Shown piece after piece: positions 1 through 7,797 of a DNA stretch of 64,000 bases. The notes below the pieces were generated by a model, which was not told where the DNA came from, searched no databases, and saw only the letters and a program-made list of their open reading frames with translations. Position 1 is the stretch's first letter; each line of letters starts with the position of its first letter. The DNA comes from a virus, in IMG/VR virus record IMGVR_UViG_3300045125_000071, positions 186,001-250,000 of that record; one strand, 5' to 3'. Position numbers and translations under genes: made by a program.

Positions 1-214
1 ATAATCACATTCATCCCCATCGGTTCTTGCGGATTCATGACAAAATTTGCAAAATGCCGAATTGGTCTTTGGATTATATCCATATGCGCATTTTGTGCTT
101 AACCCTTATGTCGATGTTCAAAGGATAATCCAATTCAAGCGTGTTCTCAAATTGAATTACCCTTGTCCCATCTCCATGCAATTCAATCATTGCATTTCCG
201 TTATTGTATATCAT
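1..214 (-). CDS. Cysteine-cluster protein, radical-SAM-like (partial)
   Basis: The gene starts at an ATG at 214 behind an A-rich leader and runs off the left edge. After about 45 residues the frame must shift once (around 60-75) to continue as CAYGYNPKTNSAFCKFC followed by HESARTDGDEC. The C-x12-C-x2-C spacing resembles cysteine clusters in phage radical-SAM-like proteins rather than the canonical CxxxCxxC. The catalytic core lies outside the window, so function is inferred only weakly; a zinc-binding protein is the alternative. Confidence 0.4.
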
Positions 215-239
215 TGTTTGTCCCGCGAAATTATAAATC

Positions 240-1118
240 TTATATCTCCGTTATGGTGAACCTGATAACCTTGACCAAACCTGGAACCTTTCTCATCTCA
301 TCCGTTATCAACTTATAACGTTTCCCCCAATCATTGTCATTTTTATTAATCAAACCCTTCCGCTCCAATTCCTTCTGAATCTCATAATAACGATTATCAT
401 CCTCCCTTTCCAAAAGGATTTCGCCATTTGAAAAATCCTGATGCAAATGGTGTCCAAGTTCATAGAAAACTCCGCGATGTCTGGTGATTTTCCATAAAAT
501 CGAATCATCGCTATTAAAACGACCATCCTCGCTTACCAACACGCCCCCCAAAAGCGAATGAATCGCATCACTTATCTCTTCATCCGTTGGCTTGGTCAAA
601 AACTTTGCGGTTGTCTTGAAATTATCAATGGTTAACTCAAACTTGAATTGCGGACGAATCATCTTCCCCATCCCTGTACTCAGGAACATGATAAAATTCG
701 GGAGCAGCCGTGCTGTTGTCATTGCCACCAAATAACCATGAATTCTTGTTGAATATGAAATTCCTCAAATCATGCTTGCCATTCGGAACAATGCCATATG
801 ATTCATGGTCAATGTAGCCATCATCCAACCCATTAAATCGAACATCCGTCGCCCCAGTCTGCTCCATGATTACCTCTTTCAACATTTCCAACTTTTCATC
901 ATTATTGGCGAACGATTGGGCGGCATAACTCGCCTTGGTCGGAGCATCATTATTTTTGAACCAATCCCAACCATATTCCCCACCAAATATTTCCACAACA
1001 CCATATTGGTCTGGATATAAGGTGTCAAGAACAAATTGCTTATCCTCCGATGCAAGCGAAATGGAATGTGACGATGAGCTGTTTGTCTCAAAACCCCCTT
1101 TCTGATTAATTTCTTCAT
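240..1118 (-). CDS. Conserved hypothetical protein with FETNSSSSHS motif
   Basis: Reconstructed from three frames. The start MKKLIRKGV continues after an indel in the G/T run near 1095 as FETNSSSSHSISLAS, and a second indel near 640-730 joins the C-terminal part ending TITEI. About 290 residues. The opening basic stretch followed by FETNSSS(S/T)HS is a hallmark of a family found in many phages and some Firmicutes with no known function. The serine-rich stretch is the most conserved element. No membrane segment is visible. Confidence 0.6.
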
Positions 1119-1135
1119 GATTCCGTTTGTTTGTA

Positions 1136-1700
1136 TTAATAGATATTTGATTTGACCTGGTCCATCTCAACGCTTCTCTTCTGCATCAATATTTCATTCT
1201 CATATGTTATCTTCACCTGTTTGTATTTGGATATCTCAACCTGAACATTTGTGTTATCCTTATATAACCATGTTGTGGAATATTGGCAATTTTCAGATTG
1301 AACCGCAACCATTTCATAACCATCATTCAATTCATATGGTGCGGTGAATTTTTCCGATATATAATCTGGTTGACCATATTTCTTTGTCAAAGTTTCAACC
1401 ATCTCTTCGTATTTTTCATTTAACATATCCCAGGTTTCCTGCTTTTCCAAATATACGGTTAATCTACAGAACTGTTTTGATTTTGGTGTCAAAATCAAAT
1501 ACAATTCAACATCCTGCAACATGATTTTTCCGCTCATGTAGATTGCAAGGTCGTCGGTTTTCATTACTTTGAACCCCTTCTGTTTGAACCTCTCAACTGC
1601 CACCGAAGCATTGCCAGAAATGTTAACCCCATAAAATTGTTGGGAATAAGATTGAAAGCGAGAATAAAACGAAAGCCAGGATTGAAATAACTGTTCTCAT
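1136..1700 (-). CDS. Exported protein with N-terminal signal peptide, Bacteroidota-type
   Basis: The ATG at 1700 gives a hydrophobic signal sequence (MRTVISILAFVLFSLSILF). A one-base shift near 1635 leads into QQFYGVNISGNASVAVERFKQKGF and on to the C-terminus SNIY. The mature part of about 165 residues alternates short strands and resembles exported proteins of unknown function common in Bacteroidota (a GxxxxAVERFKxKGF opening, then strand-rich repeats). Function unknown. It is the last gene before a clear gap holding a terminator for the gene upstream. Confidence 0.6.
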
Positions 1701-1787
1701 GATATATTTTTTGTAAAAATATGCAATTCTTTTTCTATTTACCAAATATTTTTATTTATTTGGAAAATTTTTGTTTCCCGCGAAATC

Positions 1788-1815
1788 AAAAAACGGCACC
1801 GTTTCATGGGTGCCG
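1788..1815 (-). terminator. Rho-independent terminator
   Basis: The arms CGGCACC (1794-1800) and GGTGCCG (1809-1815) form a perfect 7-bp stem with an 8-base loop. On the minus strand the hairpin is followed by six Ts (1793-1788). It lies just downstream of the gene at 1848-2354 and faces that transcription. Confidence 0.8.
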
Positions 1816-1847
1816 CCTTTGGTGTGGTTTTATTTAATTTAAAACCC

Positions 1848-2354
1848 TTAACACATGTTGGTCGTTATGGCTGAATAATCCTTAAACCCATCAGATGGCA
1901 TGTCCTTATATTCCCACCCTTTCTTCCCATAAAAACATCTCCTAAAATCAAGAAACTCACTGCATTCTCATATTCCTCCTTCGCCAAGAGCATCATCAAA
2001 GCAATATCACACATGTCATCAAACTCTTCCAAGGTATAATCCTCATACTTATCCTTTATGAACATCTCAACAAAATCACTGGGCAATGTTATGGACTTGT
2101 TGGTGACCTCTTTTACATGGATAAGCAATCGGCAGAATTGCAACATGTTCGGCATCTCCCTCGTAAAAACATTCATCAATATCTTCTTCATCTTCTTCCG
2201 TGTATTTGGTCAATGTAATGGTATTCTCCACCTTCATCCCAAATCAATTCATAAAACGCATCATCCCGTCTGATTGTGAAAGCAAGCACCTTTCCTCGAT
2301 ATTGGTTTCATACCTAAAACCTTGTAATTCAATGAATTCTCTTGTCAACCTCAT
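1848..2354 (-). CDS. Hypothetical protein
   Basis: Starts MRLTREFIELQGFRYETNIEER at 2354 and needs about three frame corrections (near 2285, 2150 and 1910) to reach DGFKDYSAITTNMC and a stop at 1848. The middle is acidic (TEEDEEDIDECFYEGDAEHV), followed by a helical part (LQFCRLLIHVKEVTNK). No recognised domain. The reconstruction makes one continuous protein of about 165 residues ending just before the terminator at 1788-1815. Confidence 0.45.
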
Positions 2355-2411
2355 GATAATGGATTTAGTTACCTGTGAAGGTAATAATGTTTATCCATAT
2401 AACCAAATTTA

Positions 2412-2933
2412 TCATTCATATTTGTCCATGTCCGCCCCATCAAGATGGTCGTAAATCCAATCCAAAGCATTGGTAAAGAACAATCCCATACAAATCAAGA
2501 CAAGAACGGTGATTAGAAACATCATATGGTTTAAAGCTTGAACGGTTTCGGTTACATAATACTTTTTCTCGATATTAACGATTCTATCTGGGTCCACGAA
2601 CGACCTATTGCTGACCCAATATCTTCCTTCATATAGAAAGGTTCTAACCTTCCTCTCAATGCCATTATCGATTGCAGTTACCTCATATTGGTTATTTGGG
2701 TCGAACCTGGCATGAAATATCAACGTATCTTCTTCTTGCCTGGATAAACTTTCCTGATATGTTGAATTCTTATTCAACCATTCAAACATGTGAATCCTTT
2801 CATTCTCCGACATTTCATTCCAATACCTGCTCGTTAAACTCTGCCAAAACATGGCTCTTGCGATGGGTCTAGGCGGAATGCAAGCTTCTGCAAGGAAAGC
2901 AAGTTCAAAAAAATCAATCGTGAAGTTGCTCAT
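2412..2933 (-). CDS. Phage hypothetical protein with C-terminal membrane anchor
   Basis: The start is taken at the ATG at 2933 (MSNFTIDFFELAFLAEACIP), not the longer upstream extension, because the conserved family begins FFELxFLAEACIPPxPIARxMFW. About 173 residues. One transmembrane helix near the C-terminus (MMFLITVLVLICMGLFF) is followed by an acidic tail. It overlaps the end of the preceding gene by about 20 bases, as in an operon. Related proteins occur widely in large phages; function unknown. Confidence 0.65.
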   Translation of the reverse strand: MSNFTIDFFELAFLAEACIPPRPIARAMFWQSLTSRYWNEMSENERIHMFEWLNKNSTYQESLSRQEEDTLIFHARFDPNNQYEVTAIDNGIERKVRTFLYEGRYWVSNRSFVDPDRIVNIEKKYYVTETVQALNHMMFLITVLVLICMGLFFTNALDWIYDHLDGADMDKYE

Positions 2934-3240
2934 TTTGTTGTGGTATTGTGTCGTTGATAATACTATAAAATTCTTGGGCAGATTTCGGGTTTTGTTGTTC
3001 GAATAATTTGAACGCCAACTGATATTTGATATATGAATCTCGCATATACTCCAATTCAGATACCATGGAATCACTCACATCTTTTTGTCTGGACAATTCA
3101 TTCAAATTGGTATTGAGCGTTTCAATCTTTAATTCGGCATCACTTAACTTGTCGCCCAAATTAATCAGATAGAATAACATTAATACCAATGTTATAATAC
3201 TTAATACATTATATGTGATAACAAACCCTTTTCTATTCAT
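2914..3240 (-). CDS. Small membrane protein with coiled coil
   Basis: 108 residues: an N-terminal membrane helix (ITYNVLSIITLVLMLFYLI) followed by a heptad-rich stretch (KLSDAELKIETLNTNLNEL). The topology of one N-terminal anchor plus a coiled coil resembles inner-membrane spanins, but there is no nested outer-membrane partner, so this is only a topological similarity. Start and end overlap both neighbours. Confidence 0.6.
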   Translation of the reverse strand: MNRKGFVITYNVLSIITLVLMLFYLINLGDKLSDAELKIETLNTNLNELSRQKDVSDSMVSELEYMRDSYIKYQLAFKLFEQQNPKSAQEFYSIINDTIPQQNEQLHD

Positions 3241-3467
3241 AAAGCTTTGGTTTTTTGAATTGATAAAATTTTTATACTTGCGTGTGGAACGGATTCTGAT
3301 GGGTCTGTTTCCAATAATACATATTTCAAGATGAAATCAACATCAACATTTTCATCATGCAGCATCCACACATCGTCTGGATGAATGGGGTATTCGACGA
3401 TACTTCCATCTATTTTTTTGCAGGATACAATCCAGCTATCCTCTCTCTGATATACAGTCCCTCTCAT
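3237..3467 (-). CDS. Small hypothetical protein
   Basis: 76 residues (MRGTVYQREDSWIVSCKKID), soluble and strand-rich, ending in the lysine-rich SIQKTKAL. Its stop overlaps the next start by four bases (ATGA-type coupling). No recognised family. Confidence 0.55.
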   Translation of the reverse strand: MRGTVYQREDSWIVSCKKIDGSIVEYPIHPDDVWMLHDENVDVDFILKYVLLETDPSESVPHASIKILSIQKTKAL

Positions 3468-3673
3468 TATCTGTTTCTATTCGGTGAAGTTAACAAATAT
3501 CTTGCAATCAATACCAAAATCATTATCCCCCATATGGTGAAAATTATCATGGCTCTTTTTGTTCCTGTTGAATATTCATGCCATGACTTGCTGGTCAATT
3601 TATTTAAGATGTCACAACCCTGGGTTTTGGTGATGATTGCTATATAAATTGCCAACAAGGATATTGATTTCAT
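3467..3673 (-). CDS. Two-helix membrane protein
   Basis: 68 residues with two hydrophobic segments (SISLLAIYIAIIT and AMIIFTIWGIMILVLIARYLL) and a basic tail. The start ATG at 3673 follows the leader ATAGAAATAAC typical of this genome. Function unknown. Confidence 0.55.
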   Translation of the reverse strand: MKSISLLAIYIAIITKTQGCDILNKLTSKSWHEYSTGTKRAMIIFTIWGIMILVLIARYLLTSPNRNR

Positions 3674-3680
3674 GTTATTT

Positions 3681-3989
3681 CTATTTTAACGAATCCCGTT
3701 TTTTTGTTCTTTCAATACATTTTACACAATCAATGTAGTGTTCAATGTTACACCTATCATTAAGTTTGTAGATAAGTAAATATTCATGACCATCACTACC
3801 TAATACAATGCCATTACCATCCCAATCAATTTCATCATCAAACATTATTTTAAATGGTTTTGGGTATGTAGATGTAATTGTATCTCCAATTAATCTTTTG
3901 TACTCTTTTTTGGAGATTGTTATTGTATCGTTACTACCACACGAAAAAAGTGTAAGAGTGATAATTGAGAATAAAATTGTCTTTTTCAT
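3681..3989 (-). CDS. Putative lipoprotein
   Basis: 102 residues. MKKTILFSIITLTLFSCGSND is a lipoprotein signal with lipobox LFSC; Cys17 would be the lipidated residue. The mature part is soluble with the motif DDEIDWDGNGIVLGSDGHEY. Likely exported to the host envelope during infection; function unknown. Confidence 0.6.
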   Translation of the reverse strand: MKKTILFSIITLTLFSCGSNDTITISKKEYKRLIGDTITSTYPKPFKIMFDDEIDWDGNGIVLGSDGHEYLLIYKLNDRCNIEHYIDCVKCIERTKKRDSLK

Positions 3990-4006
3990 TATTTGTTGGT
4001 AATTAA

Positions 4007-4483
4007 TTATATTTTATTTATTTTTCTATACGGACCATCATCATTATAATGATGAAACTCCCAGTCAACATCTCCACTAACTTTTTGATTTCTATCAATC
4101 AATTCATTTATAGCTTGATTGAACATATAATTTATATTTGGTTTTATCGGTTCCATATTCTGGATATAAGCCAAGCAAGCATATAAACCATCATATGCAT
4201 ATTTTTCAGTATGTTCCAATATCCAATCAAAATCTTCTTCAGCTATCGATACGGATTGTGCGGTTGCAAACGCAAAGAAATCATTGGCATTCATATCAGC
4301 ACTGAACATCGATTGATGGAACATCTTAACCGCTTCGTGCTTCGATTTTTCCATTTCCCTTGCTTGTTCAAGAAACTCCATAAGTGTTTCTTTATCCCAA
4401 ACTTTATTACCATTTATATGGTCGCAAAATTTATCCGATTCTATCTGTTCTATTAACCAATTAGTTACCTTATGTTCAGTCAT
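4007..4483 (-). CDS. TAVxWL/YYN paralogue family, diverged member
   Basis: The start is chosen at the ATG at 4483 because it follows the leader AAACAAATAAC seen at many starts here, giving MTEHKVTNWLIEQIESDKF. The centre carries FLEQAREMEKSKHEAV, the A-(K/R)-x-ME-K element shared with genes at 4705, 5057 and 7784. At about 158 residues it is longer than its relatives. Function unknown. Confidence 0.55.
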   Translation of the reverse strand: MTEHKVTNWLIEQIESDKFCDHINGNKVWDKETLMEFLEQAREMEKSKHEAVKMFHQSMFSADMNANDFFAFATAQSVSIAEEDFDWILEHTEKYAYDGLYACLAYIQNMEPIKPNINYMFNQAINELIDRNQKVSGDVDWEFHHYNDDGPYRKINKI

Positions 4484-4493
4484 GTTATTTGTT

Positions 4494-4718
4494 TTAGATA
4501 AGCCTACCTTCACCGCTCTCATACCATTTTTCAACACTTCCATACTTATCAATCATCGCATTAGTTTCCGACTCTACTTTTCTGTAAGCGTTCCTCCAAT
4601 AAATTCTTGTTTGTTCATCTGCGGATTTATTATATGTACCCGTAAATAACATCAATTCATCTATTTCTTTATCAGACAAATGAAATGGGTCTTTATGATT
4701 TAATTTATTTTTTTCCAT
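4494..4718 (-). CDS. Small hypothetical protein
   Basis: About 74 residues, MEKNKLNHKDPFHLSDKEID, ending WYESGEGRLI. Helical and acidic. The ATG at 4727 (MKDMEK) is an alternative start. It lies between two members of the TAVxWL family on the same transcript. Confidence 0.5.
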   Translation of the reverse strand: MEKNKLNHKDPFHLSDKEIDELMLFTGTYNKSADEQTRIYWRNAYRKVESETNAMIDKYGSVEKWYESGEGRLI

Positions 4719-5073
4719 ATCTTTCATTGTAATATTCTTCCGCTTCTTCCAAGTACACTTCTTTGTCAGGAGTTGGTAGAAATGGTGCTGTTACTCTTGC
4801 TTCTATCATCTGCTGCTTCTCCATTTCTTTGGCTTGCTCAATTATATAATTGAGTTCAATCATTTCTGGTTTATCAGTAATCCACAAAAATCCTGCATCA
4901 AATGCAGCATTTATAAACCATTGAACTGCTGTCTGTGCCATTGCTGGTTTTGTTTCTTTTTCTGTGAGTTCGTTCACTTTATCATACAGCTCATTCAGTT
5001 CTTCCTCTGTTGCGTTCTCAAAGAATGAGTCAAGCTTGTCAAGGATTTGTTGGTGTTTATTGTTCTGTTCCAT
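4705..5073 (-). CDS. TAVxWL/YYN paralogue family
   Basis: Starts MEQNNKHQQILDKLDSFFE and has a helical N-terminal segment of about 45 residues, then the family core: MAQTAVQWF, IIEQAKEMEKQQMIEAR and a C-terminal AEEYYNERYG. The core may have been a separate gene, since a second ATG precedes AQTAVQWF. Families with this three-part core are frequent in Bacteroidota phages; no function is known. Confidence 0.6.
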   Translation of the reverse strand: MEQNNKHQQILDKLDSFFENATEEELNELYDKVNELTEKETKPAMAQTAVQWFINAAFDAGFLWITDKPEMIELNYIIEQAKEMEKQQMIEARVTAPFLPTPDKEVYLEEAEEYYNERYGKK

Positions 5074-5296
5074 GTGTTTGGTTGTAAAATTTTTCAATAT
5101 ACGGTGCTTCTACTTTTGTCAACCCCCAATTTTCAGCAACCTTGACACCAAATTCAATCATACGCTCCTTCTCCATTTGTTTTGCTCTTTCAAATAATCC
5201 TTCATACGCCATCTCCTGTTCGTGAGTGAAACTATCGTACAAACATTCCCGTAGCCAATCAACTGCCGTCTGTTGTGCCATATTATTATTTTGCAT
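5057..5296 (-). CDS. TAVxWL/YYN paralogue family
   Basis: Reads MQNNNMAQQTAVDWLRECLY, then FERAKQMEKERMIEFG and KFYNQTHGTEQ, the three signature elements of the family at 4705 and 7784. As sequenced it is in frame with the upstream membrane protein (5294-5482); the fusion is probably due to a lost or gained base, since the two parts have unrelated character and the core has its own ATG at 5296. Confidence 0.55.
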   Translation of the reverse strand: MQNNNMAQQTAVDWLRECLYDSFTHEQEMAYEGLFERAKQMEKERMIEFGVKVAENWGLTKVEAPYIEKFYNQTHGTEQ

Positions 5297-5482
5297 CGGT
5301 GTTTTTATCTTGAGTTTTGATATCAAGCCTTTTCTTCGAACCTTCCAAAAAAACAATAAACCAAATATGGTTATAAACCACCTCAAAAATGGGACGGTAT
5401 CATGGTATATGAAATGTCTACATACATACAGACCAATCAAACCAGCATAAACATAAGATAAAAAACTGAACAACTTTCTCAT
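5294..5482 (-). CDS. Small membrane protein (fused in frame to next gene)
   Basis: About 62 residues with two hydrophobic helices (LFSFLSYVYAGLIGLYVC and LRWFITIFGLLFFW) and a basic C-terminus. No stop separates it from the following TAVxWL gene in this sequence; I infer a missing stop through an indel rather than a real fusion. Function unknown. Confidence 0.4.
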
Positions 5483-5703
5483 ATTTTACATTTTTTTATT
5501 TCATCTTCCACTTTGCTCCAATAGATGGCATATATGGCTGATACGTCATTGCTAAGGTTTTCTATAAGTTGTTTTTTTACCTCAGCACATACGTATAAAG
5601 CAATGTCTTTAGCAGTGAGATGATTCTTATCATCTGATGGTTCATGACACCATCTTGTATAAGCATCTTCATAAAGTCTGTCTGCCATTTTTTTCGGTGT
5701 CAT
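5479..5703 (-). CDS. MTPKE paralogue family, copy A
   Basis: 74 residues, MTPKKMADRLYEDAYTRW, then AKDIALYVCAEVKKQLIENL and AIYWSKVEDEIKK. The family pattern is MTPKE at the start, a central C-A-x-x-V(D/K) helix and a terminal Y-W-x-(E/K)-V-x-x-EI. Nearly identical in DNA to copy B at 6500-6721. The start overlaps the previous stop. Function unknown. Confidence 0.65.
   Translation of the reverse strand: MTPKKMADRLYEDAYTRWCHEPSDDKNHLTAKDIALYVCAEVKKQLIENLSNDVSAIYAIYWSKVEDEIKKCKI
5509..5703. repeat. Direct repeat, copy A (paired with 6523-6719)
   Basis: About nine bases in ten match the segment at 6523-6719 in the same orientation. The repeat covers almost the whole of an MTPKE-family gene, so it is a recent gene duplication bracketing the Ala-repeat gene. 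Confidence 0.75.
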
Positions 5704-6281
5704 AACTTTGTGATTTCTTGTTTTGTTTTATCAATAATTAGCTGTCCTATATATTTTCTACATATGTCTGCTGTTTCTAATTGATTTTGTTTTTTTGCAG
5801 CATCATAAGCAGCAGCAGTATAAGCAGCATAAGCAGCATCAGCAGCATAAGCAGCATCAGCAGCAGCAGCAGTATAAGCAGTATAAGCAGCATCAGCAGC
5901 ATAAGCAGCATCAGCAGCAGCAGCAGCAGCAGCAGTAGCAGTATAAGCAGCATAAGCAGCATCAGCAGCATAAGCAGCATCAGCAGCAATATCCAATTGT
6001 CTTCTATTTATTTTCCCTTCTCCAAAAGAAATTGCAGCATCAACTGCCGCTATACTTCTTTCATCCTTCATTAAGTGTCTGACAGTGTTCGCACAATGTC
6101 CTTTTGCTAACGTTATAGGTTGTAATTTAATGTCCACTCTTTGTGCTAACCACAAAAGCCAATCGCCTCTATGGCATTTTTCGACCACCTCTTCAATAGT
6201 CATATCACTAGCCCAGTCTTTGGCTTCTTGACAGGCATTTAGGTTTATTAGCAGTTGTGCGAATGTTTTTTCTGTTTTCAT
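5700..6281 (-). CDS. Ala/Asp/Tyr-repeat protein (putative-immunity-protein-like family)
   Basis: The start is taken at the ATG at 6281 (MKTEKTFAQLLINLNACQEA), which follows CGAATAAC. The N-terminal domain has HRGDWLLWLAQRVD and LAKGHCANTVRHLMKDERS, then AVDAAISFGEGKINRRQLD, a pattern known from phage and bacterial proteins sometimes labelled putative immunity protein. The C-terminal third is a degenerate repeat of AADAAYAADAAYAAY encoded by a GCA/GCT-rich tract, ending IGQLIIDKTKQEITKL. Repeat length is expected to vary between relatives. Function unproven. Confidence 0.6.
   Translation of the reverse strand: MKTEKTFAQLLINLNACQEAKDWASDMTIEEVVEKCHRGDWLLWLAQRVDIKLQPITLAKGHCANTVRHLMKDERSIAAVDAAISFGEGKINRRQLDIAADAAYAADAAYAAYTATAAAAAAADAAYAADAAYTAYTAAAADAAYAADAAYAAYTAAAYDAAKKQNQLETADICRKYIGQLIIDKTKQEITKL
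5803..5993. repeat. Trinucleotide-rich coding repeat
   Basis: On the plus strand, runs of agcagc broken by ataagc and atcagc units; on the minus strand they encode the AADAAY/AAYTA repeats of the gene at 5700-6281. The array is imperfect and in phase with codons. Confidence 0.85.
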
Positions 6282-6488
6282 GTTATTCGGTTTTTGTTTG
6301 CGGTCTTGCAAAATCCTAAATCTTTTTCCGTCTTTATCTTTAAATTCTAATACATCGTTTTCAATTGCAGCTATTGTCATTTCCAATATTTCTTTGCCAT
6401 ACGCAAATTGCACAGGTTCATCATCATCGAATTGAAAACAGTATTCTACAGAGTCTTGTATCCATTCTTCGTATGTTTGTATTGCCAT
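6282..6488 (-). CDS. Small acidic hypothetical protein (reads through into next gene)
   Basis: About 69 residues, MAIQTYEEWIQDSVEYCFQF, DDDEPVQFAYGKEILEM and ENDVLEFKDKDGKRFRIL. The start follows the leader AAATCAAATAAC. No stop separates it from the Ala-repeat protein in this sequence; since that protein has its own strong start context I treat the fusion as a probable indel artefact. Confidence 0.5.
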
Positions 6489-6499
6489 GTTATTTGATT

Positions 6500-6721
6500 T
6501 TACTTTTTACTTATTTCACTTTCCACCTCACTCCAATAGATGGCATGTATGGTTGATACGTCATTACTAAGGTTTTCTATTAGTTGTTTTTTCACCTCAG
6601 CACATACGTATAAAGCAATGTCTTTAGCAGTGATGTGATTCTTATCATGTGATAGTTCGTGACACCACCTTGTATAAGCATCTTCATAAAGTCTGTCTGC
6701 CATTTCTTTAGGTGTCATCAT
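6500..6721 (-). CDS. MTPKE paralogue family, copy B
   Basis: 73 residues, MMTPKEMADRLYEDAYTRW, differing from copy A (5479-5703) at about a dozen residues, mostly in the C-terminal tail (SEVESEISKK). The two copies flank the repeat-protein gene in the same orientation. Confidence 0.65.
   Translation of the reverse strand: MMTPKEMADRLYEDAYTRWCHELSHDKNHITAKDIALYVCAEVKKQLIENLSNDVSTIHAIYWSEVESEISKK
6523..6719. repeat. Direct repeat, copy B (paired with 5509-5703)
   Basis: Second copy of the roughly 195-bp repeat containing an MTPKE-family gene; the differences are single substitutions spread along its length. Confidence 0.75.
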
Positions 6722-6736
6722 ATCTCTATTTTTGAT

Positions 6737-6910
6737 TTAATACCCATAGTCCATTCGTTTTTGAATTTCTTGTTGTAATTCACTATAAGAATAACCAGAC
6801 TTGTTATAGTCTTCTGATGATGGGTTGTAGTTTCTATCACATACAGCATCTTTAAAATGCTCTAATAACTCACTATTTGAATAGTCTTCAAGTTCGATTT
6901 TCTTTGTCAT
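6737..6910 (-). CDS. Small hypothetical protein
   Basis: 57 residues read directly from the sequence: MTKKIELEDYSNSELLEHF, a central DRNYNPSSEDYNKSG and the C-terminus LQQEIQKRMDYGY. The opening K-I-x-LEDYS is shared with the gene at 8975-9265. The start overlaps the stop of the upstream MTPKE gene by four bases, which supports translation. Confidence 0.55.
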   Translation of the reverse strand: MTKKIELEDYSNSELLEHFKDAVCDRNYNPSSEDYNKSGYSYSELQQEIQKRMDYGY

Positions 6911-7155
6911 AGCTTTTCTATTTCTTGTTTTACTTCCTGTAAATAAACGCTTTGAGTAGATTCTGCAATATCTTTTTCCATACCCATAGCGTGCAAAGCT
7001 GATGCATATACATTCATCATTTCATCCACAGCTATTAATGCACATTGTTTCTTACAGTACGTTTTATCAAAACCTCTACCATCTTCAGAGATTCTTGTTT
7101 CTACATACTCACCAAACATCTCAAATAATTCTTTTGCTTTTTCTTTTGGTGTCAT
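6907..7155 (-). CDS. MTPKE paralogue family
   Basis: 82 residues: MTPKEKAKELFEMFGEYVE, CALIAVDEMMNVYASALH, ending YLQEVKQEIEKL. The KELFxxF and CAxxAVDE elements place it with the gene at 7152. It overlaps both neighbours by four bases (ATGA). Confidence 0.65.
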   Translation of the reverse strand: MTPKEKAKELFEMFGEYVETRISEDGRGFDKTYCKKQCALIAVDEMMNVYASALHAMGMEKDIAESTQSVYLQEVKQEIEKL

Positions 7156-7415
7156 AGTTTTTCTATTTCTCTTTTAACCTCTTGCCAATAAATCAACGCC
7201 TCTTCTCGTTGTGCTTCATAATAATACTGATGAGTTCCACCAACATCGTCCCAGTCGACGTTAGACGGGCTTCTTGGCTCTGACTTTATTATCTCATCCA
7301 CCGCTTTCGATGCACAGTTTTTAGCATTTCGGTCTTTCATATTATCAGTTAAAAATGATAATATTAATTCTCTAAATTCTTCAAATAATTCTTTCGCTTG
7401 TTCTTTAGGTGTCAT
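7152..7415 (-). CDS. MTPKE paralogue family
   Basis: 87 residues: MTPKEQAKELFEEFRELILS, NCASKAVDEIIKSEP, ending YWQEVKREIEKL. Closest to its downstream neighbour at 6907 in both halves. A short insert (SPSNVDWDDVGGTHQYYYEA) lengthens the linker. Function unknown. Confidence 0.65.
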   Translation of the reverse strand: MTPKEQAKELFEEFRELILSFLTDNMKDRNAKNCASKAVDEIIKSEPRSPSNVDWDDVGGTHQYYYEAQREEALIYWQEVKREIEKL

Positions 7416-7797
7416 GATTTATTATACCTATAAGTTTGATTGTAATATTGTTAATAATATCAAAAACTTTTGGCATATCAAAATATTTGCCATTTTTTTT
7501 ATCATTTTTTACCAAAATATTTGTTTCTCCATTCGGTGACTTGTCTTTTATATTCGTTCTTTTTTCTCTATGCCTGGCGATTTCTTCAAGCAATGACTTA
7601 ACATAATCGTCTTTTTTATATTCTTCGTTTCTATTTTTGTATTTGTCTTTTAATTCATCCAATTCACTTTTAAGTTCTCCAATATGAAACTTCAGAGATT
7701 TATTCTCTTTCATTAAAAGTGATATGATTTCATTTTCAGACCAGTTCCTTTTAATCTGTAAAAGGAGTTCTCGCTTTAAGTATTTATTCTGTTCCAT
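7405..7797 (-). CDS. Coiled-coil hypothetical protein
   Basis: Starts MEQNKYLKRELLLQIKRNW at 7797; an upstream in-frame extension is out of character and overlaps the neighbour. The centre is a coiled coil (LLMKENKSLKFHIGELKSEL), then a basic linker and FDIINNITIKLIGI near the end. The L-MKEN-LK-x-x-IGELKSE element is familiar from small Bacteroidota-phage proteins. Function unknown. Confidence 0.55.
   Translation of the reverse strand: MEQNKYLKRELLLQIKRNWSENEIISLLMKENKSLKFHIGELKSELDELKDKYKNRNEEYKKDDYVKSLLEEIARHREKRTNIKDKSPNGETNILVKNDKKNGKYFDMPKVFDIINNITIKLIGIINHDT

Noticed and set aside
47-259. Plus-strand frame at the left end
   Set aside because: It is antisense to the cysteine-cluster gene and lacks any recognisable feature.
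2914-3240. Inner-membrane spanin
   Set aside because: Topology fits, but there is no adjacent or nested lipoprotein partner and no nearby lysis gene.
5803-5993. Repeat array as a possible CRISPR
   Set aside because: The units are 3-6 bases long and codon-phased, with no spacers of uniform length.
5777-6074. Long Leu-rich and Ser/Ile-rich open frames on both strands across the GCA repeat
   Set aside because: They are other-frame readings of the repeat that encodes AADAAY; only that frame extends into a conserved domain.
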